A stretch of DNA of 46,391 bases from Pedosphaera sp. (GTDB lineage Bacteria; Verrucomicrobiota; Verrucomicrobiia; Limisphaerales; UBA9464): contig SIBK01000033.1 in assembly GCA_009695205.1 (NCBI GenBank), positions 1 through 46,391 of the forward strand. Reading direction: 5' to 3'. Below are positions 1 through 9,008 of this stretch, piece by piece. A model generated the notes under the pieces. The model did not search any database, was not told where the DNA came from, and saw only the letters and a list, made by a program, of their open reading frames with translations. The position numbers and the translations under genes are program-made. Numbering within the stretch: position 1 is the first letter of the stretch; every line of letters starts with the position of its first letter.

Positions 1-2
1 TG

Positions 3-68
3 GACAGTTGGAAGCTCGCTTCAAAGGCCGGGGTCAATTCTGCAAGCGTCCTGGCCTCCGCAGCCTAA
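3..68 (+). CDS. Possible C-terminal tail of a 2-oxo-acid dehydrogenase E1 (partial)
   Basis: The frame starting at base 3 is open from the window edge to a TAA at 66-68 and gives about 21 residues ending SVLASAA. Only the position supports the assignment: it lies just upstream of E2 and E3 genes, where an E1 subunit is normally encoded, and a short Ala-rich helical end is compatible with transketolase-fold E1 C-termini. No diagnostic motif is visible in so short a piece, so the identity is an inference from context. About 150 bases without a clear gene separate it from the E2 start. Confidence 0.25.
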   Translation, partial: DSWKLASKAGVNSASVLASAA

Positions 69-218
69 TAGCCGTCAACGTTCTTTTCAAAAATCACGAC
101 GAATCCATCCTTTGGAACTAAAAATCTCCAACAACTTCGGGATGCGCCCTCCGGCCCGTCGAGCCGCACAAAGTTCTTTCCCGGTGCCCCATCGTCGCCC
201 ACATTGCCCGTTCGCTTT

Positions 219-1499
219 ATGGACGTACGACTTCCTAAGATCGGTGACAACACGGACAGCGGGACGGTGGTGAGCATCCTGGTTAAGCCAGGGGACGCCG
301 TCACGGCCGGCCAGATCATTCTCGAACTCGAAAATGAAAAGGCAATCGCCCCGATCCCTTCACCCGCGGCTGGAAAAGTTTCCAGTGTGGCCGTCACAGA
401 AGGTCAAAAAATATCTGCCGGGACTGTGATCCTGACCCTTGAAGGCGCGGCGGCCGCTTCGCCAGGCGCTGTGAAATCCTTGCCGAAGGCGGCGAAACGC
501 CCCACGGCACGCACGGTCGATGTTGACGAGGACGAGGAGGACGACCTGCCGGCGGCGGTAACAGCCGACGACGGACCGATTCCCGCCGCATCCCCGTACG
601 TTCGCAAAGTCGCCCGGGACCTCGGGATTCGACTCTCACAGGTTCGCGGAAGCGAATCCGCCGGCCGGGTGGTTCTCGCGGATTTGGCCCGATACATTTC
701 CCGGCTCGAACGTAGAGTGGCCCGTGCCGGTCGGCACGCGGACGAACCCCGGGGTCTGGTTTTCCAGCCGGTCAATCAGGATTTTTCGCTCTACGGGCCC
801 GTCACGAGCGAACCTCTGACAGCGGTGCGCAAGTTCATCTCAGCCCGCATGGTGGAAAACAGCATCAGTTTGCCGCACGTCACCCAGTTTGATGACGCGG
901 ACATGACGGTCATCGAGGAGTTGCGGGCGAGGTACAAGGCTGGGTACGAAAAGGCGGGAGGCAAACTGACGCCCACACCGTTCTTGATTCATGCGCTGGC
1001 TCAGGTGTTGCAGAAGCATCCCCGATTGAACGCGAGCGTCAACGAGGTGACCGAGACGCTGGTGCTCAAGCAGTATTGTCACATTGGCATTGCGGTGGAC
1101 ACCGACGCCGGGCTCCTGGTCCCGGTGCTGCGCAACGCTCACAAGAAGACCTTGCTGGAGATTGCCCTCGACCTTGCGGCGATCGCAGACCGCGCTCGCG
1201 CTCGCAAGGTGGGCCTCGATGAGATGAAGGGGGGCAGCTTTACCCTTTCAAACCAGGGCGCCATCGGCAGCGGCTATTTCACACCGATCATCAACAAGCC
1301 AGAGGTGGCGATTCTGGGGGTAGGCAAGACAGCGTTGAAGCCGGTTGTTACGGCGGAGGGAACGATTGCGGCCCGCCCCATGATGCCCCTGACCCTGAGC
1401 TATGACCACCGAGTGGTGGACGGCGGTGGCGCAGCTCGGTTCATGGTGGACCTGGTAACGGCGATCAACAGCTTCCCCGAAGCCCTCGTGAAACTGTAG
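219..1499 (+). CDS. Dihydrolipoamide acyltransferase (E2) of a 2-oxo-acid dehydrogenase complex
   Basis: E2 core of a pyruvate-type dehydrogenase complex: a lipoyl-Lys arm carries the acyl group and the C-terminal domain transfers it to CoA. The 426-residue protein has an N-terminal lipoyl domain (about 1-77, lipoylated Lys41 in ENEKA), an acidic linker (DVDEDEEDD near 101-109), a peripheral-subunit-binding domain (about 124-160, beginning ASPYVRKVARDLGI) and a catalytic acetyltransferase domain (about 195-426) ending in the DHRVVDG motif with His397 and Asp401. I chose ATG at 219 because the lipoyl fold starts at once (MDVRLPKIGD); an upstream in-frame TTG at 204 adds only five residues. No strong ribosome-binding site is visible. 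The E3 gene follows after 64 bases in the same direction. Pyruvate specificity is probable but the sequence does not exclude another 2-oxo acid. Confidence 0.93.
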   Translation: MDVRLPKIGDNTDSGTVVSILVKPGDAVTAGQIILELENEKAIAPIPSPAAGKVSSVAVTEGQKISAGTVILTLEGAAAASPGAVKSLPKAAKRPTARTVDVDEDEEDDLPAAVTADDGPIPAASPYVRKVARDLGIRLSQVRGSESAGRVVLADLARYISRLERRVARAGRHADEPRGLVFQPVNQDFSLYGPVTSEPLTAVRKFISARMVENSISLPHVTQFDDADMTVIEELRARYKAGYEKAGGKLTPTPFLIHALAQVLQKHPRLNASVNEVTETLVLKQYCHIGIAVDTDAGLLVPVLRNAHKKTLLEIALDLAAIADRARARKVGLDEMKGGSFTLSNQGAIGSGYFTPIINKPEVAILGVGKTALKPVVTAEGTIAARPMMPLTLSYDHRVVDGGGAARFMVDLVTAINSFPEALVKL

Positions 1500-1563
1500 T
1501 TGCCGACATTTTCCGTTCCCCGCCGCCATTTTTTCTCCTTCACATTCCGAATTCCCTCACGTC

Positions 1564-2991
1564 ATGGATCCTATCACCACCGACATCGTTGTCATTGGGG
1601 CCGGCCCCGGAGGCTACGCGGCTGCCTTCTACGCCGCGGACCTCGGCAAGAAAGTTGTCCTCATCGAAAAGGACTCCCGACTCGGCGGTGTGTGCATGAA
1701 CCGGGGGTGCATCCCATCAAAGGCCCTGCTGAATGCAGCCCACGCGATCGAAACCGCCCGGGAATCCGCTCACCGGGGAATTTCATTCGGTCCGCCAACG
1801 ATCGACCTCGTCCAGATGCGGGCGTGGAAGAATTCCATTTTGGAAAAACTCGGGCTGGGAATTGCGACTCTCGCCAAAATGCGGAACGTGACCGTACTTC
1901 ATGGCCGCGCGCATTTTGAAGACTCCTCAACGCTCCGTGTGGAAATGCCAACCGGCCAGCAGTTCATCCACTTCGACAAGGCGATCGTCGCTGTCGGCTC
2001 GCGGCCAGCGATGCCTTCGGCGTTTGACCTTGGCAATCCCCGGGTGATGACCTCGACGGAGGCTCTCGAAGTCCCGGACATCCCGGAAAACCTGCTCGTG
2101 ATCGGGGGGGGGTATATCGGGATGGAACTTGGCACCTTGTACGCAACCCTCGGTTCCAGGGTGACGGTGATCGAAGCCATGGAAGGCATTCTCGCCGGGG
2201 TCGATCTGGATCTCGTTCGACCCGTGGCTGCCTACGCGAAGAAGGCATTCAAAGAGGTGCGACTCGAGGCTATGGTCAGCAAAATGGCGACCATCGGAAA
2301 ACAAATCAAAGTGGTGAGTGAATACAATGGCGAGACCCGCGAAGAGCTGTACGACCGGGTGTTGGTTTCGGTGGGCCGAGCTGCCAACGGACAGGATCTC
2401 GGGTTGGAAAACACCCTGGTGCAACGTGATGAACGGGGTTTCATAAAAGTGGATGACCGGTTGCAATCCACGGATCAAAATATCTACGCGGTCGGGGATA
2501 TTGCGGGCGGGATCATGCTTGCTCACAAGGCGAGCAAGGAGGCCAGGATTGCCGTGGAAAACATCGCGGGTGAATCGGCAACCCCAAACCGGGATTACCT
2601 GATCCCTGCCGTTGTTTTCACCGACCCAGAGGTCGCGTGGGTGGGACTCACGGAAAACGAAGCAAAGCAAAAAGGGATCGCAATCGAGGTAGCCAAGTTC
2701 CCATGGGCTGCCAGCGGACGTGCCCTGACCTACGATCGCACCGATGGATTGACGAAGCTGATCGTGGAACCGGAGACCGAGCGAATCCTTGGAGTCGGAA
2801 TCGTTGGGCATGGCGCCGGCGAACTCATTGGCGAAGGAACCGTCGCGATCGAAATGGGCGCCACCGTTCACGATCTTGCGTCCATCGTCCATGCGCATCC
2901 GACGCTCAGCGAAACCTTGATGGAATCCGCAGAAGCATTCCTCGGCTACGCGACCCACGTCTACAGCCGGAAGCGAACCGCTGCCAAGTGA
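1564..2991 (+). CDS. lpdA: Dihydrolipoamide dehydrogenase (E3)
   Basis: FAD-dependent disulfide oxidoreductase that reoxidises dihydrolipoyl groups of E2 and reduces NAD+. The 475-residue length is normal for the family. The N-terminal dinucleotide fold (IGAGPGGYAA, about 11-20) is followed by the redox-active disulfide Cys44/Cys49 in GGVCMNRGCIPSKALL, a second NAD-binding Rossmann motif (GGGYIGMELG, about 180-190), a GD motif in YAVGDIAGG, and the C-terminal dimerisation domain with the catalytic pair His445/Glu450 in HPTLSE. It lies 64 bases after the E2 gene on the same strand, so the two are very probably co-transcribed and serve one complex. The protein appears fully functional. Confidence 0.96.
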   Translation: MDPITTDIVVIGAGPGGYAAAFYAADLGKKVVLIEKDSRLGGVCMNRGCIPSKALLNAAHAIETARESAHRGISFGPPTIDLVQMRAWKNSILEKLGLGIATLAKMRNVTVLHGRAHFEDSSTLRVEMPTGQQFIHFDKAIVAVGSRPAMPSAFDLGNPRVMTSTEALEVPDIPENLLVIGGGYIGMELGTLYATLGSRVTVIEAMEGILAGVDLDLVRPVAAYAKKAFKEVRLEAMVSKMATIGKQIKVVSEYNGETREELYDRVLVSVGRAANGQDLGLENTLVQRDERGFIKVDDRLQSTDQNIYAVGDIAGGIMLAHKASKEARIAVENIAGESATPNRDYLIPAVVFTDPEVAWVGLTENEAKQKGIAIEVAKFPWAASGRALTYDRTDGLTKLIVEPETERILGVGIVGHGAGELIGEGTVAIEMGATVHDLASIVHAHPTLSETLMESAEAFLGYATHVYSRKRTAAK

Positions 2992-3046
2992 CTTGGGCAT
3001 ATTTGAGCTGGGCAGGCTTTCAACCGGGAATCAGAGTAACCACCGT

Positions 3047-6000
3047 ATGCCCTCGTCGAACTCCAGTCGGACAGGATCCAGTCACAACGGTGGACTCCTC
3101 GCCGTTGGCATCTTCCTGTTCATCGGTCTGATCGCCCTCGCGGCCTGGTGGTTCAACCGGCGGACCGGAGGGGATGAGGCCGAGTTCGCTCGGTTCATGG
3201 CCTCCGGCAAAACATTTTATGAAACTAGAGATGCCAACAAGTCGATTGAAGCCTTCCAACACGCCCTCGCCTTAAATCCGGCCAACCCGGATGTCCACCT
3301 AAACCTTGCCAACGCGTTCCTGCTGGGAAATCAGCCGATCCAGTCGCTTGTTCATTCGACCGAGGTTCTGCGATTCGAACCGGGTTCCGCGGCCGCTCAC
3401 TACCTCGCCGGTTGCGCCCAACTCCGACAGAATTACTATTCCAACGCTGTGCAGTCGCTGCAGGAGGCCAAAAATGCCGACCACACCGTCAACGCCGTCA
3501 GCTACCAACTTGGCCGTGCTCAGGCCGGCCTGGGACAGTTCAAGGCGGCCGCCGAGCAATTCGCCGAAGTCACCGAATTCGACACAAATCATCCGTCCGC
3601 ATGGTACCAACTCAGCCAGATGCAACTGCGTCTTGGACAGCGCAACGACGCCACTCGCTCGCTTGTCGAACATCAGAGGATCGCCGCGGGTAAGGCACAG
3701 GCGGCCGACAACCCGTCCATTTACGAACAATGCGCGCACACGGATATTCGGGCAAATTTCTCCCTCGAACAGCCGGATGCCGATGGCGTGCCGGTCACCT
3801 TTTCGGACGGCACCGGGACCGCATTCGGAACGCGCGCGGGAACCCTGCAGGGTCCAATTGGGGTCGTGGACGTGAATCGCCGCGGTTGGAATGACTTGGT
3901 CCTGCAGGAAGGGCCCGGGCTCACACGTCTCTGGTGGAATTCCAACGGCGTGTTTATCCCATTCGGCCAGACTATCCGCACCACCAACAGCGTGGCATTC
4001 ACCGCCTGCCTCGTGGGCGATTTGAACACCGAAGCGAGCGGAGGGCGCCAGGAAGACGTCCTCCTCCTCGGCAGCGGTGGACTCCAAGTTCTGCGACTGA
4101 GTACCAATGGCACGCTGACGGACGCCACTCGGTTTGCTGGGATGCTCGGCATCCCCGCCCGCGCTGGCGCCCTCGCAGACCTGGATTTCACCGGCAAACT
4201 CGGCGCCCTGCTCGTCTCACCGGAGGGTGCCGTCCGCACCTACCGCAGCCTCGGCAACATGGCATTCCGAGAATCCACCGCTACCTCGGGCATTCCAGTT
4301 TCCATCACCGGCGTCACACAAATCCTCACGGAAGATTGGAACAATGACGATCTGCCCGATGTCATTCTGACGCGGGCAACAGAGCCTCCCGCACTGCTGT
4401 TGAACCAACGAGGTGGGACGGGTCTGATCGTCCCTCCCCAACCCGCCGAATGGCCAATCTCCCGCGCCGTGGCCGTCGCGGATCTCAACAACGACCTGCG
4501 CGCCGATCTGATCTGTCTCACATCCGATTCTCTCACCGTTTTTTTAGGCGGCATCAAGGATGCCCGGCGTATTCCGGCAAAACGCAATCAACTCTCCCAG
4601 ATCCGGTTGATCGACTACGATAACGACGGCTGGCTCGACATCCTTGCGTGGGGCACGGAAGGACTTCGCATGTGGCGCAATCGCGGTCGGTTGGGTTTTC
4701 ACGAAATGACCCAGGCGCTCGGTTTGCATAACATCCAGGGCAAGATTCTCCACGTCGCGGCCGCTGATTTTGATCTGGATGGCGATACCGACTTGGTAAT
4801 CGAACTGAGCGGACAGGGATTGCGATTCCTGCGAAACGAGGGGGGAAACGCCAATCACCAGCTCAAGATCCGTCTCCTCGGGAATCGCTCGAACCCCAGC
4901 GGAATCGGCGTCAAACTCGAACTGGCCGGAGGACTTTGGCGCGCCCTGCGCAGCGTTCAACAGCTCCCCACTGAAATTGGCACCGGCAAACACGCCAAGC
5001 TCGATGCTGTTACCGTCCGATGGTTCGACACCCAGCAGGCGTCCGCGGATGTTGATGTGGATAATAAGCTGGCCGTTAATTTCTTTGAACTCGTCGCGCC
5101 GACCGGCTCATGCCCCTATCTCTATGCGTGGGATGGCGCCCGCTTCCGATTCGTGACGGACATCCTCGGCGCAGCCCCGGTGGGCCTGCCCGTCGCGGAG
5201 GGGCATTATATAGAAGCAGACCCGGAGGAATACGTCTGGATTGGCAACGAACTCTCCTTCATCCCGCGCAATGGACGCTATACCGTGCAGCTTACCGAAG
5301 AACTGCGGGAGATTCTATATTTAGACACAGCCCAATTGATTGCCGTCGATCATCCACCCGACACGGAAATCCACTCTACGAGCAAGCTGCTCCCCGGCAA
5401 GCCCTTCCTGCCTCATCAACTGATGGCCATCCGAAACCGGATACCCCTGCGCCAGGCTGTGGATCTTTCCGGACGCGACGTGACAGACCGGCTTCAGGCC
5501 GCGGATTCCATGCGCGTCTCTCCCGAAACCCTTCGAGCACCGCAATTGCGCGGACTGGCTGAGCCGCATGGAGTGATTCTGGATTTTGGCCCGCTCGATT
5601 CCGATCGCCCGCTGTGCCTGGCATTGACCGGCTGGCTCCGGTTCGGAGGCGGCATGGCAAACATCGCCGCATCGCACAACCCGGAGCTCCCGTTCCCCTT
5701 CCCCGTCCTCGAAGTCGAAACGGCGGACGGCCACTGGCAACCCGTCGCCGCAACCATCGGAGCACCCGCTGGAAAGACAAAAACCATCCTGGTCGACCTC
5801 ACCGGGAAGCTCCCCGCCCATGCGCGCAGGCTGCGTCTCCAGGAATCGTTCGAGATTCATTGGGACCGCATCGCCCTCTTTGCTCCCGCCGGTGCCGCCG
5901 CAAATGTGCACCGACTCGGGCCGGACCGAAGCGACCTCCACTGGCGCGGGTACTCGGAATTCGCAGACCTGCCAGGATCCGAGCCGCTGACACCGCTCTA

Positions 6001-6403
6001 TGACCGCACGAAATCAAACCCGCCGTGGCGAATCACGCCGCAGGGCTGGGCAACTCACTATGGGGCCGTGGATGAATTGTTGTCGGAGCGCGACGAGGGC
6101 CTCGCAGTGATCGCCGGCGGGGACGAACTGACACTGGAATTCGACGCCGCGCGCCTCCCGGAAAAGCCGTCGGGCATGGTCCGTGAATTCTTTCTATGGA
6201 CCGTGGGCTGGGACAAGGACGCTGATTTTCATGTCGCCGAAGGGTCGCGGATTGAGCCGCTGCCGTGGTCCAGCATGGACTCCCAACGGCACGGACGTGA
6301 AGCTCGCCCCGCCTTTCGAAGTGACACGCTTCATTCGCGGTACAATACGCGATGGGTGGGACCGATGACTTACGCCCGCCGCGCGCCCGCTGCGAGCCAG
6401 TGA
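3047..6403 (+). CDS. Membrane-anchored TPR / FG-GAP / ASPIC-UnbV giant protein
   Basis: A 1118-residue envelope protein of unknown exact role. After a short polar N-terminus it has one membrane segment (about residues 14-36), so the rest is probably extracytoplasmic. Then come TPR repeats (about 45-230, e.g. SIEAFQHALALNPANPDVHLNL), a run of FG-GAP/VCBS-like repeats (about 250-620) with calcium-binding-type Asp-rich motifs such as DYDNDGWLDI and DFDLDGDTDL, and an ASPIC/UnbV domain (about 610-690, IRLLGNRSNPSGIGVKLEL). The final ~430 residues, starting near SCPYLYAWDGARFRFVTDIL, form a domain I do not recognise. I prefer ATG at 3047, which directly precedes the membrane anchor, over an in-frame TTG at 2993 that nearly abuts lpdA. 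Family knowledge suggests protein-protein or carbohydrate contacts at the cell surface; the substrate is unknown. Confidence 0.8.
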   Translation: MPSSNSSRTGSSHNGGLLAVGIFLFIGLIALAAWWFNRRTGGDEAEFARFMASGKTFYETRDANKSIEAFQHALALNPANPDVHLNLANAFLLGNQPIQSLVHSTEVLRFEPGSAAAHYLAGCAQLRQNYYSNAVQSLQEAKNADHTVNAVSYQLGRAQAGLGQFKAAAEQFAEVTEFDTNHPSAWYQLSQMQLRLGQRNDATRSLVEHQRIAAGKAQAADNPSIYEQCAHTDIRANFSLEQPDADGVPVTFSDGTGTAFGTRAGTLQGPIGVVDVNRRGWNDLVLQEGPGLTRLWWNSNGVFIPFGQTIRTTNSVAFTACLVGDLNTEASGGRQEDVLLLGSGGLQVLRLSTNGTLTDATRFAGMLGIPARAGALADLDFTGKLGALLVSPEGAVRTYRSLGNMAFRESTATSGIPVSITGVTQILTEDWNNDDLPDVILTRATEPPALLLNQRGGTGLIVPPQPAEWPISRAVAVADLNNDLRADLICLTSDSLTVFLGGIKDARRIPAKRNQLSQIRLIDYDNDGWLDILAWGTEGLRMWRNRGRLGFHEMTQALGLHNIQGKILHVAAADFDLDGDTDLVIELSGQGLRFLRNEGGNANHQLKIRLLGNRSNPSGIGVKLELAGGLWRALRSVQQLPTEIGTGKHAKLDAVTVRWFDTQQASADVDVDNKLAVNFFELVAPTGSCPYLYAWDGARFRFVTDILGAAPVGLPVAEGHYIEADPEEYVWIGNELSFIPRNGRYTVQLTEELREILYLDTAQLIAVDHPPDTEIHSTSKLLPGKPFLPHQLMAIRNRIPLRQAVDLSGRDVTDRLQAADSMRVSPETLRAPQLRGLAEPHGVILDFGPLDSDRPLCLALTGWLRFGGGMANIAASHNPELPFPFPVLEVETADGHWQPVAATIGAPAGKTKTILVDLTGKLPAHARRLRLQESFEIHWDRIALFAPAGAAANVHRLGPDRSDLHWRGYSEFADLPGSEPLTPLYDRTKSNPPWRITPQGWATHYGAVDELLSERDEGLAVIAGGDELTLEFDAARLPEKPSGMVREFFLWTVGWDKDADFHVAEGSRIEPLPWSSMDSQRHGREARPAFRSDTLHSRYNTRWVGPMTYARRAPAASQ

Positions 6404-6497
6404 GGGAATCGGGTGATTTATAGCCGAATCACACTTCCGCGCTTGCATGACGGCTGCTCGATTGACCAGAGTTCGTCCGTCTCCCAATCAAGTTTTC

Positions 6498-8975
6498 ATG
6501 TCTCCGTGCAGTCCATCCTGGTTTCGGGCCGTTGTGTTTTTTGCTTCGGCAAGCCTTTTCCATTGTCCCGTAACCGCCGGTGAGACCGATCTCAATCTGC
6601 CACCCCTGGATCAGGTGCGGTTCGCGGCGTTCGGCGGCGTCTCGGGCTATACAATCCTGTACCTAGGTCTGGCAGTATGCGTCCTGGGCGCCTTCTATGG
6701 GATGTTGCAATATTCGCGCATCAAGGCCCTGCCCGTTCACAAGTCGATGAGCGATGTGGCCGGTATCATCTGGGAAACGTGCAAGACCTACCTGTGGCAC
6801 CAAGGCCGATTCCTGGCGACACTCTGGGTGCTAACGGCGGCCTGCATTCTCTATTACTTCGGTGTCCTTCAACACAAATCGCCCGGCGCGGTGAGTATCA
6901 TTCTCCTATGTTCCGTCCTCGGCATTCTCGGCAGCTATGGCGTGGCCTGGTTCGGCATCCGAATTAATACGACAGCCAACTCCCGAACTTCGTTTGCCGC
7001 TCTCCAAGGAAACCCTTTCCACACCCTTTCGATCCCTCTCCAGTCCGGCATGGCCGTTGGGGTCCTGCTCGTATCCGTAGAATTGTTCTTGATGCTCATC
7101 ATCCTCGCCTTTCTGCCACCACAGCTCATCGGCCCTTGCTTCATCGGTTTCGCGATTGGCGAATCTCTCGGAGCCTCCGCCCTGAGAATTTGCGGGGGCA
7201 TTTTTACCAAAATCGCAGACATCGGAGCCGATCTCATGAAGCTTGTCTTCAATCTGCCTGAAGATGATCCGAAGAACCCCGGCGTGATCGCCGACTGCAC
7301 GGGCGACAATGCCGGAGATTCCGTCGGTCCGACAGCGGATGGATTCGAAACCTACGGGGTGACGAGTGTTGCCCTGATCGCCTTTCTTTCGCTTTCGCTG
7401 GGACCGTCGGCAATCTGCGGACAGCTCATCGTCTGGATGTTTGCCGTGCAGGTTCTAATGATTTTGACGTCCATCCTCTCCTATGAGGCCAACCGCTTCC
7501 TCAGCCGAGCGCTCTTCGGTCGCCAGAAAAATTTCGATTGGGAACGTCCCCTCACCCATCTCGTCTGGATGACCTCCGCAATTTCGATCGCCGTCACATT
7601 TGCAGCCACAGGACTCCTCTTGGGCGATTTTCGGGACACCGCTGGCAACCCCCAACCGGACCTCTGGTGGGTTCTCTCCCTGATAATCTCCTGCGGCACG
7701 CTGGCCGGCATGCTGATACCGGAGCTGACCAAGGTGTTCACCAGCACTCACTCGCGACATGTCGAGGAAATCACCAACGCCTCGCGCCATGGCGGTGCTG
7801 CCTTGAATGTCCTCTCCGGATTTGTTGCCGGCAACTACTCCGCCTTTTGGAAAGGCCTCCTGATCCTCGGTTTGATGTGGATCGGCTATTATTTCTCCCG
7901 TCAGGGGGCAATCCTCGCCATCATGCCCCGGGAATTCGCGTTCGCCGCGCCAATCTTTGCCTTCGGCCTTGTGGCGTTCGGCTTCCTGAGCATGGCGCCT
8001 GTGACCATTGCGGTGGACAGTTTCGGTCCGGTCACTGACAACGCACAATCGATCTATGAATTGAGCCGAATCGAAGGGCGCCCGGGAATTGCGGCTGAGA
8101 TCGAAACGTCGTTCGGATTCAAACCGGATTTCGAAAACGCGAAACACGAACTCGAAAAAGGCGACGGGGCAGGCAATACATTCAAGGCGACCGCCAAGCC
8201 GGTGTTGATTGGCACGGCCGTCGTCGGCGCCACCACCATGGTCTTCGGGATCATCATGATGCTCGAACACGCTTACGGCGGCGTCGTGGAGAAACTCAGT
8301 CTCGTCCACCCGCCCGTTCTCCTTGGGCTCCTGATGGGGGGGGCCGTGGTCTACTGGTTCACCGGCGCGAGCACCCAGGCCGTCGTCACCGGCGCCTACC
8401 GTGCCGTTGTTTTCATCAAGAATCATATCCGCCTCGACGCGGCCGAAGCCTCCATCGCCGATTCTAAAAAAGTCGTCGAAATTTGTACCATTTATGCGCA
8501 AAAGGGGATGATCAACATCTTCATCGTCATCTTCGCCTTCTCACTCGGCCTGCCCTTCTTTAATCCGTATTTCTTCGTTGGATACCTCATCGCCATCGCC
8601 TTTTTCGGACTTTTCCAGGCCCTTTTCATGGCCAATGCCGGCGGCGCTTGGGACAACGCCAAGAAAATCGTTGAAGTCGATCTCCGACAAAAAGGGACCC
8701 CCCTGCACGCTGCAACGGTGGTCGGCGATATCGTCGGAGATCCGTTCAAGGACACGTCCTCCGTCTCGCTTAATCCTGTCATCAAGTTCTCCACGCTGTT
8801 CGGATTGCTCGCGGTGGAAATCGCCGTTGAGATGCGCCGGAAGCAGCCGGATTCCAATCTACCCACCGCTATCGGCCTCGTTTGTCTCCTCATCGCCCTC
8901 GTTTTCGTCTATCGCAGCTTTTACGGTATGCGAATTCCCACCGAATCCGCGACAACACCCCGCTCGGAACAGTAG
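6498..8975 (+). CDS. hppA: Membrane-bound ion-translocating inorganic pyrophosphatase (divergent)
   Basis: Integral membrane pump that couples hydrolysis of pyrophosphate to export of H+ (or Na+). The product is 825 residues with many membrane helices and a possible N-terminal signal segment. Diagnostic motifs are present but diverged: EDDPKNPGVIADCTGDNAGD (from about residue 255), FETYG, VDSFGPVTDNAQSIYEL, and the C-terminal AGGAWDNAKK and VVGDIVGDPFKDTSS. In the segment that sets K+ dependence, GNTFKATAK (559-567), Lys563 occupies the position that is Lys in K+-independent H+-pumps and Ala in K+-dependent pumps, whereas Ala566 is not the usual Thr of the independent class. ATG 6498 precedes the hydrophobic N-terminus; ATG 6447 is an alternative. 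The gene is monocistronic and converges with the next gene, with only about 30 bases between the stops. Confidence 0.93.
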   Translation: MSPCSPSWFRAVVFFASASLFHCPVTAGETDLNLPPLDQVRFAAFGGVSGYTILYLGLAVCVLGAFYGMLQYSRIKALPVHKSMSDVAGIIWETCKTYLWHQGRFLATLWVLTAACILYYFGVLQHKSPGAVSIILLCSVLGILGSYGVAWFGIRINTTANSRTSFAALQGNPFHTLSIPLQSGMAVGVLLVSVELFLMLIILAFLPPQLIGPCFIGFAIGESLGASALRICGGIFTKIADIGADLMKLVFNLPEDDPKNPGVIADCTGDNAGDSVGPTADGFETYGVTSVALIAFLSLSLGPSAICGQLIVWMFAVQVLMILTSILSYEANRFLSRALFGRQKNFDWERPLTHLVWMTSAISIAVTFAATGLLLGDFRDTAGNPQPDLWWVLSLIISCGTLAGMLIPELTKVFTSTHSRHVEEITNASRHGGAALNVLSGFVAGNYSAFWKGLLILGLMWIGYYFSRQGAILAIMPREFAFAAPIFAFGLVAFGFLSMAPVTIAVDSFGPVTDNAQSIYELSRIEGRPGIAAEIETSFGFKPDFENAKHELEKGDGAGNTFKATAKPVLIGTAVVGATTMVFGIIMMLEHAYGGVVEKLSLVHPPVLLGLLMGGAVVYWFTGASTQAVVTGAYRAVVFIKNHIRLDAAEASIADSKKVVEICTIYAQKGMINIFIVIFAFSLGLPFFNPYFFVGYLIAIAFFGLFQALFMANAGGAWDNAKKIVEVDLRQKGTPLHAATVVGDIVGDPFKDTSSVSLNPVIKFSTLFGLLAVEIAVEMRRKQPDSNLPTAIGLVCLLIALVFVYRSFYGMRIPTESATTPRSEQ

Positions 8976-9008
8976 GCGGGTCAAGGATACAGTGCCGCTA
9001 GGATTGGG

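Noticed and set aside
1927..3000. 357-residue minus-strand frame over lpdA
   Set aside because: Antisense shadow of an intact lpdA with all catalytic residues.
7455..8501. 348-residue minus-strand frame over hppA
   Set aside because: Antisense shadow; the opposite strand has strongly conserved pyrophosphatase motifs.
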